Source of the DNA: JAVBKX01 sp031553835
GTDB taxonomy: Bacteria; Bacteroidota; Bacteroidia; Bacteroidales; Azobacteroidaceae
Reading direction: 5' to 3'
DNA: 23,585 nucleotides
Assembly: GCA_031553835.1 (NCBI GenBank)
Contig: JAVBKX010000048.1
Location: 1 to 23,585 of the forward strand
The position numbers and the translations under genes were made by a program. This document shows positions 7,777-15,300 of the stretch, piece after piece. The notes under the pieces are model-generated. The model was not told where the DNA came from and made no database searches. It saw only the letters and a program-made list of their open reading frames with translations. Each line of letters begins with the position of its first letter. Position 1 is the first letter of the stretch.

Positions 7777-7805
7777 TTGTAACTCATAATTTGTAACTTG
7801 TAACT
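7777..7805 (+). repeat. TTGTAAC heptamer repeat in the prfB leader
   Basis: TTGTAAC at 7777, a degenerate TCATAAT at 7784, then TTGTAAC at 7791 and 7798 are in exact 7-base register, ending 5 bases before the prfB ATG. The same period of seven is seen in the unrelated TTGAGAA block at 5500. Confidence 0.65.
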
Positions 7806-7810
7806 AAAAT

Positions 7811-8924
7811 ATGATAACTACAGACCAATTACGTGAAGTATTGGAGCGCGAGTCTGCGCTGAGGGGGTATCTTTGACATCGATACAAAGAAAATCCAAAT
7901 AGAAGAAGAAGAACTTCGTACCCATGCACCCGGTTTTTGGGAAGATGCCAAAAATGCCGAAGTGCAAATGAAAAAAATCAAAGAAATTAAGTCGTGGCTG
8001 ACCGGTTATGGAGAAGTAAAATCTGCGACCGATGAGCTTCAATTAGCATTTGATTTCCAAAAAGAAGGCATTACTACAGAAGAAGAAGTGGATGCCGCCT
8101 ATCGGCATGTGATTGCTTTACTCGAAAATCTGGAAATGAAGAATATGCTTCGTTTGGAAGAAGATCATTTGGGTGCAGTCTTGAAAATTAATGCCGGAGC
8201 CGGAGGGACGGAGGCGCAGGACTGGGCCGAAATGCTTTATCGGATGTATGCTCGCTGGTGCGAAAGTAAAGGCTATAAAACAACCATTACCAACTGGCTG
8301 GATGGAGATGATGCCGGTGTAAAAACGGTTACTTTACAGGTGGAAGGCGATTATGCTTATGGATATTTGAAAAGTGAAAACGGTGTGCATCGTTTAGTGC
8401 GTGTTTCTCCATATAACGCTCAGGGAAAGCGGATGACCTCTTTTTCTTCTATATCGGTTGTTCCTTTGGTGGACGATTCCATTGAAATCGAAGTGAATCC
8501 GGGCGACATTACCTGGGATACTTTCCGGTCAAGCGGGGCAGGCGGACAAAATGTGAACAAAGTGGAAACCGGAGTCCGGTTGCACTACAATTATAAAGAT
8601 CCGGATACCGGCGAAATCAAAGAAATTGTCATTGAAAATACAGAATCGCGCTCTCAATTCGGCAATAAAGACAATGCAATCCGTTTGTTGAAATCCCAAC
8701 TTTATGAATTGGAGTTGGAGCGGAGACGAAGAGCTACTGCGAAAATCGAGGCAGGAAAAAAGAAAATCGAGTGGGGATCTCAGATTCGCAGTTATGTTTT
8801 TGATGATCGCAGGGTGAAAGATCATCGTACCGACTACCAAACGTCTAATGTTGGGGCTGTGATGGATGGAGATTTAGACGATTTTATCAAAGCCTATTTA
8901 ATGGAGTTTGGAGGAGAAGAGTAA
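7811..8924 (+). CDS. prfB: Peptide chain release factor 2 (RF2), made by programmed +1 frameshift
   Basis: RF2 reads UGA and UAA stops and triggers peptide release. The first 21 codons (7811-7873) end at an in-frame TGA (7874-7876); a +1 slip on CTT moves translation to GAC at 7875 and on to the stop at 8924, giving 370 residues, the usual RF2 length. The domain order is normal: N-terminal helical domain, codon-recognition domain, then the catalytic GGQ at 244-246 within SSGAGGQNVNKVETG. The recognition tripeptide normally given as SPF reads SPY (199-201). Production is autoregulated, since scarce RF2 favours the slip. Annotations that start at 7962 miss the N-terminus; this is not a pseudogene. 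Confidence 0.97.
7862..7877 (+). promoter_or_regulatory. prfB +1 programmed frameshift site
   Basis: AGGGGG (internal Shine-Dalgarno, 7862-7867), TAT, slippery CTT (7871-7873), TGA, C. This is the classic RF2 signal with canonical spacing. It is notable in a lineage that hardly uses Shine-Dalgarno pairing for initiation. Confidence 0.95.
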
Positions 8925-8942
8925 AAGAATTGATAATTATAG

Positions 8943-8972
8943 TTGCAAAATTCGGGAAAAGTTGTAATTTTG
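8943..8972 (+). promoter_or_regulatory. Promoter of the tRNA gene
   Basis: TTG (8943-8945), 19 bases, TAATTTTG (8965-8972): a clean Bacteroidetes -33/-7 pair ending 27 bases before the tRNA. Confidence 0.65.
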
Positions 8973-8999
8973 CACTCGCTTTTAGCAGATAGCTAAGCA

Positions 9000-9073
9000 G
9001 GTCCCATAGCTCAGTTGGTTAGAGCACCTGACTCATAATCAGGGAGTCCTTGGTTCAAGCCCAAGTGGGACCA
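9000..9073 (+). tRNA. tRNA with CAT anticodon, probably tRNA-Ile2 (lysidine type)
   Basis: A complete cloverleaf: acceptor GGTCCCA paired with TGGGACC, D arm with AGTTGGTTAGA, anticodon stem CCTGA/TCAGG around loop CTCATAA (anticodon CAT), T arm with GGTTCAAGCC, discriminator A at 9073, CCA not encoded. G1-C72 is paired, so it is not the initiator tRNA. Consecutive C4-G69 and C5-G68 pairs are features by which TilS tells tRNA-Ile2 from elongator tRNA-Met, so I favour Ile2; an automatic tool reading only the anticodon would say Met. Confidence 0.93.
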
Positions 9074-9081
9074 CTTTCAAA

Positions 9082-9128
9082 ACAAAATCCACTGAAAATC
9101 AATAGATTGTCGGTGGATTTTGTGTTTT
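9082..9128 (+). terminator. Terminator after the tRNA
   Basis: An 11-base perfect stem (ACAAAATCCAC, 9082-9092, with its complement at 9113-9123), a 20-base loop that holds a smaller AATC/GATT stem, and a trailing GTTTT. It begins 9 bases after the tRNA. Confidence 0.7.
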
Positions 9129-9151
9129 GAGTATATTTTGAAGTATATTTG
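9118..9151 (+). promoter_or_regulatory. Promoter of the TonB-like gene
   Basis: TTTTG (9118-9122), 21 bases, TATATTTG (9144-9151). The -33 part overlaps the 3' arm of the tRNA terminator. Confidence 0.5.
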
Positions 9152-9212
9152 GGCCCGACAATAAAATAATAGTATCTCCGTTTATTTTATATAAAAAAAC
9201 GAATAATTGGGT

Positions 9213-10001
9213 ATGGACTTAAATTCAGGTGCGTGGCGCGACCTGGTATTTGAAGGGAAAAATAAGGAATATGGCGCTTATTATTTGCGTAGAACTTCAT
9301 CAAAGAGGCATCTGTATTCCTTATTGATTGTCGTCGTTGCAGTGGGCTGTGCAACTCTATCCTTAATTTTTTTCTCTCGCGGAGTCGATTCGGGCAAAAT
9401 GCAATTGAATCCTGTAGTTTTGTCAGAATTACCTCCAATGCAGTCTGTTTACGACCCCCAGGTTGCTCTACCCGAAAAAAAAATACAACCGAAAAGTGAT
9501 GCACAACCGGCTTCTCTTGAAATCGTCGCAGATGAGGATGCTGTGGAGCCTCCCGATCGGATGGCTGATTTGCAGCAATCGGTAGAAGCTGTGGAATCTA
9601 TAATGTCCGACTCTCTTTTGGCCGGTGCTGACGTCGAAAAGTTAGTGCAGCTACAACCGGTAGAAGAGGAAGAGGCTCTCGTACTTTATGATCTTGGTCA
9701 AACCAATCAGGATGATAATGGTTTTAAAATGTTGCAAGCCAACATACTGCGTTATATTTATAACCATATCCGTTATCCCGATGTAGCCTACAAACAAAGA
9801 ATCAAGGGACGGGTAGTCTATTCGTTTGTTATTAATGCAGATGGTTCACTATCGGATATAACATTAGTGCAGGGAGTGTATATTTTCTTAGACGAAGAAG
9901 TATTAAGGGTAATACAATCCATGCCGGTGCAAGAACCGGTGAAAAAAGACGGCAAGCCGGTCAAGGCGAAAATATACCTTCCGGTTGAGTTTGCTATGTA
10001 A
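9213..10001 (+). CDS. TonB-family energy transducer
   Basis: A 262-residue inner-membrane protein that would carry proton-motive energy to outer-membrane receptors such as SusC-type porins. The N-terminal cytoplasmic segment has FEGKNKEYGAYYLRR (residues 13-27), a signature of Bacteroidetes TonB proteins. One membrane helix follows at about 34-54, then an acidic and proline-rich periplasmic linker to about 165, then the TonB C-terminal domain (YPDVAYKQRIKGRVVYSF...DGSLSDITLV...VQEPVKKDGKPVKAKIYLPV). The start at 9213 is the first ATG; a TTG two codons earlier is unlikely. No ExbB/ExbD is adjacent. The Nudix regulator follows after 18 bases and may share the transcript. Confidence 0.92.
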   Translation: MDLNSGAWRDLVFEGKNKEYGAYYLRRTSSKRHLYSLLIVVVAVGCATLSLIFFSRGVDSGKMQLNPVVLSELPPMQSVYDPQVALPEKKIQPKSDAQPASLEIVADEDAVEPPDRMADLQQSVEAVESIMSDSLLAGADVEKLVQLQPVEEEEALVLYDLGQTNQDDNGFKMLQANILRYIYNHIRYPDVAYKQRIKGRVVYSFVINADGSLSDITLVQGVYIFLDEEVLRVIQSMPVQEPVKKDGKPVKAKIYLPVEFAM

Positions 10002-10019
10002 ACTTTATTTTTTTGAGGT

Positions 10020-10811
10020 ATGAGAAACAATAGACCTTTGTCCGGACTTATTTCCCTTTCCCAGGAGGAAGATGTATTTCATCCTGGTTTTTCTGTGGAT
10101 TGTGTTGTTTTTGGTTTTCATGAAAAAACACTAAAAATTTTACTGACTAACTACAAAGGGTTTGATTTTTGGATGCTGCCGGGTAGTTTTGTGCTGAGAA
10201 ATGAAAATGTTAATGATGCTGCAGACCGGATATTAAAGGAGTTGACAGGATTGAACCAGGTTTATTTACGACAATTTCATCTGTTTGGAGATGCTGCCCG
10301 CCGGGTCGGTTTGCAGCCCGGATCACGGGAGATTTTCAGAGACGTATTGGGAATCAATCTTCAGGAGCAACATTGGTTCAACCGGCGTTTCATTACCATG
10401 GGGTATTATGCTTTGGTCGATTATACTCAAGTGCAGGTATCGCCTTTGAGTGAAAATGAATTTGTTGAATGGAAAAATGTTGATTCTGGCTTGCCGAATT
10501 ATGCAGATCATGCAGATATTGTAAAAAAAGCATTGGATACCATCCGGTTTCAGTTGGGGTTGCTTCCGATTGGCCGGGAATTATTACCCGAAAAATTCAC
10601 TATGACAGAATTGCGGGTTTTATACGAAACACTTTTAGGGAAAACGTTGAACCGGCGCAATTTTGAGCGGAAAGTCCTTTCTTATGACTACATTGAGAAG
10701 CTAACGGAAAAACGTACCGGCGTAGCCTATAAATCCCCTAATCTTTTTTCTTTTAATATAGATAAGTACAAAGAAGCAGAATTGAAAGGACTCAATGCCG
10801 ATTGGTTGTGA
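10020..10811 (+). CDS. Nudix-domain transcriptional regulator (NrtR/AraR-like)
   Basis: A 263-residue protein with an N-terminal Nudix fold (about 20-155) and a C-terminal winged helix (about 175-245: FTMTELRVLYETLLGKTLNRRNFERKVL in order). The Nudix box at about 55-78 is degenerate: where active enzymes have GxxxxxE...REUxEExGU, this protein has S at the first Gly and RILKEL in place of REUxEE, so it probably binds a ligand without hydrolysing it. Relatives include NrtR (NAD metabolism) and the Bacteroides arabinose regulator AraR. No NAD or arabinose gene lies nearby, so the effector is unknown. It follows the TonB-like gene closely. Confidence 0.9.
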   Translation: MRNNRPLSGLISLSQEEDVFHPGFSVDCVVFGFHEKTLKILLTNYKGFDFWMLPGSFVLRNENVNDAADRILKELTGLNQVYLRQFHLFGDAARRVGLQPGSREIFRDVLGINLQEQHWFNRRFITMGYYALVDYTQVQVSPLSENEFVEWKNVDSGLPNYADHADIVKKALDTIRFQLGLLPIGRELLPEKFTMTELRVLYETLLGKTLNRRNFERKVLSYDYIEKLTEKRTGVAYKSPNLFSFNIDKYKEAELKGLNADWL

Positions 10812-11138
10812 GCCCGCTTGTGTACTTTATTTTTCTTCTCCTTTACTGATCGAAAAAAACGCTATCATTACTTCATTGAGTTAAAAATGTAAATCTGAAT
10901 AAAAAGGAAGATTATCGTAAAATCCGGATGATTTAATATTTGGATCTTTGCAATGTTTTTAATCGACACATTCTGTTCGCTGTGATTAATGCAATGACTG
11001 GCAATTTTATTACACTGCAATAGGATAAAAGAGGGAGCGATGATGTGATGGGGAAAATGATCTTTTATTCTATTGTGTGTAATTTTAGTATGAAAACCCA
11101 CCAAACCAATATTAGTATGTAGTGTATATGTGCGTAGG
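10812..11138. other. Gene-poor spacer
   Basis: No convincing gene. A 78-codon minus-strand frame (10868-11104) has no family resemblance or promoter. No full TAnnTTTG promoter is visible on the plus strand. The spacer ends in a strong forward terminator, so some transcript, either a long trailer of the Nudix gene or a small RNA, must cross it. Confidence 0.4.
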
Positions 11139-11173
11139 ACAGGGGTAAAGAGCGATTTACCTCTGTTTTTTTA
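11139..11173 (+). terminator. Strong intrinsic terminator far from any gene end
   Basis: An 11-base stem with one G.T wobble (11139-11149 with 11156-11166), loop GAGCGA, then a run of eight T. It points to the plus strand only. The nearest upstream stop codon is 328 bases away. Confidence 0.8.
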
Positions 11174-11356
11174 TACTACACATGTGCTCCCCTTCAGGCA
11201 TTTTCGTTTCGTTGTGTTGAAAAATGTAGAAAATATATGCTTTTTTTGAAAAAAAATATTTTGCATGATATCTTTTTAATTTATTTAAAATCAGTTGCTT
11301 TATTGCCTTTTGATTTTTTTAATTAAGTTAATAATACTAAAAAAATATTTTTTTAA

Positions 11357-11387
11357 TTGTGATTATTTTTATTTGGCTATATTTTTG
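11357..11387 (+). promoter_or_regulatory. Promoter of the AraC regulator
   Basis: TTG (11357-11359), 20 bases, TATTTTTG (11380-11387). It fits the consensus well and sits about 80 bases before the AraC ATG. Confidence 0.65.
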
Positions 11388-11396
11388 TTGAGCTGC

Positions 11397-11423
11397 TTCA
11401 GTGCTTCGTTTTGAAGCATTGAA
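11397..11423 (+). promoter_or_regulatory. Stem-loop at the 5' end of the AraC leader
   Basis: TTCAGTGCTTC (11397-11407) pairs with GAAGCATTGAA (11413-11423), one G.T wobble, loop GTTTT. It starts about ten bases after the -7 box, so it would form the very 5' end of the mRNA. It is followed by six A, not T, so it is not a terminator. It could stabilise the mRNA or act as a DNA operator. Confidence 0.5.
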
Positions 11424-11437
11424 AAAATAGTAAGTAA

Positions 11438-11467
11438 ATGAACCAAATCGTAAGTATAAAAAATTGA
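11438..11467 (+). CDS. Nine-codon leader ORF abutting the AraC gene
   Basis: ATG at 11438 opens MNQIVSIKN and stops with TGA at 11465-11467; the AraC ATG follows with no gap. Ribosomes finishing the leader peptide would be placed on the next start, which suggests translational coupling. The ORF is very short and could arise by chance. Confidence 0.3.
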   Translation: MNQIVSIKN

Positions 11468-12313
11468 ATGGAATTTTTACACATCACAGAACATATGTTT
11501 TGTCCTCTATTTGACAAAGGAGATATTTCGATAGTTGAACGAATTGAAGTACCTGCGGAGGAGGAATTTAATCTCGTTAATGATTTGAATGATTTAGTGT
11601 TTGTTTTGCAAGGTCAATTATTGGTTTCCTTTAATGATTATGTGAATGAAACGGTTAATCAGGATAGTTTCTTTTTTGTTCCGGCAGAAACACAATATAA
11701 GAGTAAAGCATTGGAAAGTACTGTCATTTTATTATTTCGGTTGACGACAAATCTTAATTTTTGCGATCACTTTTCTTTTGAAATGCTTCTTTCGGAACAC
11801 AATAAAACACAAAGTGCTTCTGACTTTATTACGTTGAAAGCCAATGCTCCATTGATCAGTTATATGGAAACAATGGATCAGTTAATGAAAGCCGGACTGC
11901 GCTGTTCGTATTTTTTTGAATTGAAATTAAAAGAATTGTTGTTCAATTTAAGAGCTTATTATAGTACGGAAAGTTTGAGTGCTTTGTTTTCTTCCATCCT
12001 GACAGATGATATTTCTTTTTCAAATAAAGTGTATGAGATCTGCTATAAAGTAAAGTCATCTAAAGAGTTGGCTTCTATGATGAATTATAGTCCATCCGGA
12101 TTTGAAAAACGTTTTAAACGGATTTTTGGAGTATCGGCCTATCAATGGATGAAAATGAAGAAAGCAAGAAATATCTATCACGAAATAAAATGCACAGCAA
12201 AGACATTTTCAGAAATCGGATTTGAATATGGTTTTTCTTCCTCTTCTTATTTTAATGATTTCTGTAAATCTAATTTCGGGCAAACGCCGGGTGCATTAAG
12301 GAAACAAAAATAA
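11468..12313 (+). CDS. AraC-family transcriptional regulator
   Basis: A 281-residue protein with an N-terminal cupin-like sensor (about 20-100: FVLQGQLLVSFNDY...FFVPAETQYKSKA) and a C-terminal double helix-turn-helix (about 195-281). The second helix-turn-helix carries the family signature FSEIGFEYGFSSSSYFNDFCKSNFGQTPGALRK in order. The large surface protein starts 32 bases after its stop with no clear promoter between, so the two may be co-transcribed and the regulator may control that gene. The ligand is unknown; the layout resembles regulators of Bacteroidales surface proteins. Confidence 0.92.
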   Translation: MEFLHITEHMFCPLFDKGDISIVERIEVPAEEEFNLVNDLNDLVFVLQGQLLVSFNDYVNETVNQDSFFFVPAETQYKSKALESTVILLFRLTTNLNFCDHFSFEMLLSEHNKTQSASDFITLKANAPLISYMETMDQLMKAGLRCSYFFELKLKELLFNLRAYYSTESLSALFSSILTDDISFSNKVYEICYKVKSSKELASMMNYSPSGFEKRFKRIFGVSAYQWMKMKKARNIYHEIKCTAKTFSEIGFEYGFSSSSYFNDFCKSNFGQTPGALRKQK

Positions 12314-12381
12314 ACACAGATTAAATAAATCTCTATAAATTTTTTATGAAAAAAGGTAATGTTTTTTTAAGTCGAAAAAAA

Positions 12382-15300
12382 ATGAAACATGTTTTAATTG
12401 GTAAATACAAATTGTGGCTTGTTTTAGTCGCACAATTGTATGCGGGAGTAATTTTTGCTCAATGGAATGGAGGTGCCGGTACATCGGCCAACCCTTATCA
12501 GATTGCGAATGCAACACAGTTGAAAACTTTACAAACAAATGTAAATGGAGGAACCAATTACAGCGGCCAGTATTTCAAACTGACTGCTAATATTGATTTG
12601 TCGGAAAGCGAGTGGACGCCCATCGGCACTGCTGCGAAGCCATTCAAAGGAAATTTTGATGGCGATGGAAAAACAATAAAAGGATTATACATCAATCAAC
12701 CGGCAACTAATGATGTCGGATTGTTTGGATATTTAAGCTCTGCCACTGTTTCTAATGTAGGAGTTACCACGAAGGCAAATGGAGTAAAAGGCGGAACTAA
12801 TGTGGGAATTTTGGCCGGAAGTCAAAATGGAGGAACAATCACCAATTGCTATGTGATGGGTACTGTATCCGGAAATGATGTGACCGGCGGACTGGTCGGT
12901 AACCAACCCGGTGGTACACCTACTGTTGCACAATGTTTTGCCATTGTCGATGTAACCGGGGGTACGGGCATAAACGGATCAGGAGGCTTAATCGGAGTTG
13001 TACGTGGTAATTTGAGCAACTCGTATGCATGGGGAGATGTAAAAGGTGTGGGCGCTGTAAGTGGATTAGTCGGAACCATAAGTACGAATGGTGTAGTAAA
13101 CACTTGTTATGCAGCAGGCAGCGTTATATCGACCGCTTCACCAAAAGTTGGCGGATTAACGGGTAGTATTACACAAACTTCGTCCAGGCTTAAAAACAGC
13201 GTGGCAGTCAATAATTCGGTGATTGGAGGTAATGCTGTCGGACGAGTGATCGGTTATACACAGTACAGCACTCCGGGGATTATTGACAACAACTATGCAG
13301 TTGATAATATGACGGTAATCATAAATGGTATGCCTAAGGTTATTGTACCGGATATTAACAGTTACGACGGTGGAACAAAAAGTGCATCAGTACTGAAAAC
13401 CCAATCTTTTTTTAGCACTACTGTGTCCTGGAGCATTAATTCTGTTAATGATAATACCAAGAGTTGGAACATTTGGAATGGAGTCAATCTGCCTTACCTG
13501 CAAATACAAAGCTCTCCGGTAAATAATATTTCTATTGCGGGTACTGTATTGCAAGGAACATTCCGTCCCGATGTCGCCATGGATAGTGTTTTGATTTATG
13601 TAAAAACAGGAACGTCATTTACCCGTATCGGAGCAGCAACCGTTAATAATTCCGCTCATACCTGGTCATACAGCAATCCTGCGCTTGCCATGAATGGGAT
13701 GTTATACGTTTTTTCTTACGAATCGGGAAAAAAATGGCTGTCGTATCCGGTAATATATACTCTATGTGCCCTTCCGTTGACATTTGATGTAGTGGATGGG
13801 GATACTTATACTTCTGCATTAAACTTGCAAAACTGCATCACCAACCTTCAAAATGCCGCTATAAGTGATATTCAGTTTAGTAAGGCGGATGGTATGGCAT
13901 TTGACGACAATATTATCCTGTCTCCGACAACCTATTCTGTAGATGGTGTGCAAACTATTTATGCGCGGGCAAAGAATAGTCTTGGTTGCCAAAGTGGCAT
14001 TAAGTCGTTTCAAGTGAAGCAAATTGGCAGCCTGCTCTTTAAAGAAGATTTTGGATCGGGTGGAGGTTGTTCCAACCAACCGTTGGGAAGCAGCGTTACG
14101 ACTTATACATTTGCCAGTGGTACTTATGATTATAAAACGAATGGAGTATATGGTATTTGTTCACAACTTGACGATTATTACTATTCAGACTATTGGTATA
14201 CCGGCGCTCAGGCTTTGGATCATACAGATCCCGGCAACGGGCGTTCGTTGATAGTGAATGCCGACTTTTCTCCGGGTAAATTTTACACACTGAGAATTAG
14301 CAATATATGCCCAGGGACTCACTTGTATTTTTCCACATGGATATTTAATTTGGTGAATCCGAATGCTCCTCAGACTGCTCATTATACCAATCAGGGAAGT
14401 ACATTTAATGATCCCGATTTGCGTTTTGTGCTTACGGATGGAGCAGACGGCACCATTCTGAAAGAATACAATACGGGTAGTATTCCTAAGGTGACAAATG
14501 CTGCCGTTAATTGGCGTCCTTATGGTTTCGATTTTATTACCGGATCATCTTCATCTGTTATTCTCACGCTATATAACAATGCGCCGGGAGGAAACGGAAA
14601 CGATTTGATGATTGATGATATTGAAGTGTATGGCAATATTCCTCCGGTGATGATTGCCGGACCGTTGTCGTATTGTCTTGGAAGTCCGGTGGACCTGACC
14701 GTGAAAAATATAGACAAAACTCCTTTAAACACCGATTTAAAAGTAAATTGGTTGTTTAGTGAAACTGGAGATATGGGACCTAATGCTGCTTGGGATACTA
14801 TACCTAATCTCACATCCGTCCATCTCGATATGCCGATGCAAAAATCCGGCTACATAAGAGCCGTTGTAGGACATCCGGCAGCTATTGATGAAAGATTGTT
14901 TAATTGCTGCAGCCTGTCCGAACCGACACCTATTACCATTATTCCGAATCTTATGTACTGGAGCAGGACTACTAAGGATAACGATTGGAACAATTCCGAT
15001 AACTGGGTGGATGCCAACGACATTCCTTTAAAAGCTGTGCCTGGAAAATGTACAGATGTTCATATTCCCGGTAATTCCCGGTATTATCCTGAGTTGGATA
15101 GTATAAATACAAAAAGAGCAGGTTATCTCGGAGAACCACAATGCCGGGATATTACTTATCATTTTGGATCTGAAGTGGCAAAACCTCATTATTTGAATTA
15201 TCGTAAGGCTTATGTACAATACAATTTTGGATACTATGATGGAAGCAATTATGTCGCTAACTGGGATACGCATTCGGGCGCTCCGATGCAGCGTGGTCAG

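Noticed and set aside
7874..7876. In-frame stop near the beginning of prfB, as in a frameshifted pseudogene
   Set aside because: The surrounding AGGGGG-TAT-CTT-TGA-C is the standard RF2 programmed frameshift signal.
8529..8840. 103-codon minus-strand frame inside prfB
   Set aside because: Antisense shadow of a conserved gene.
9000..9128. tRNA as an integration site of a genomic island
   Set aside because: No integrase and no direct repeat of the tRNA 3' end was found in the window.
10868..11104. 78-codon minus-strand frame in the spacer
   Set aside because: No promoter, no family resemblance, and the composition is that of translated AT-rich spacer.
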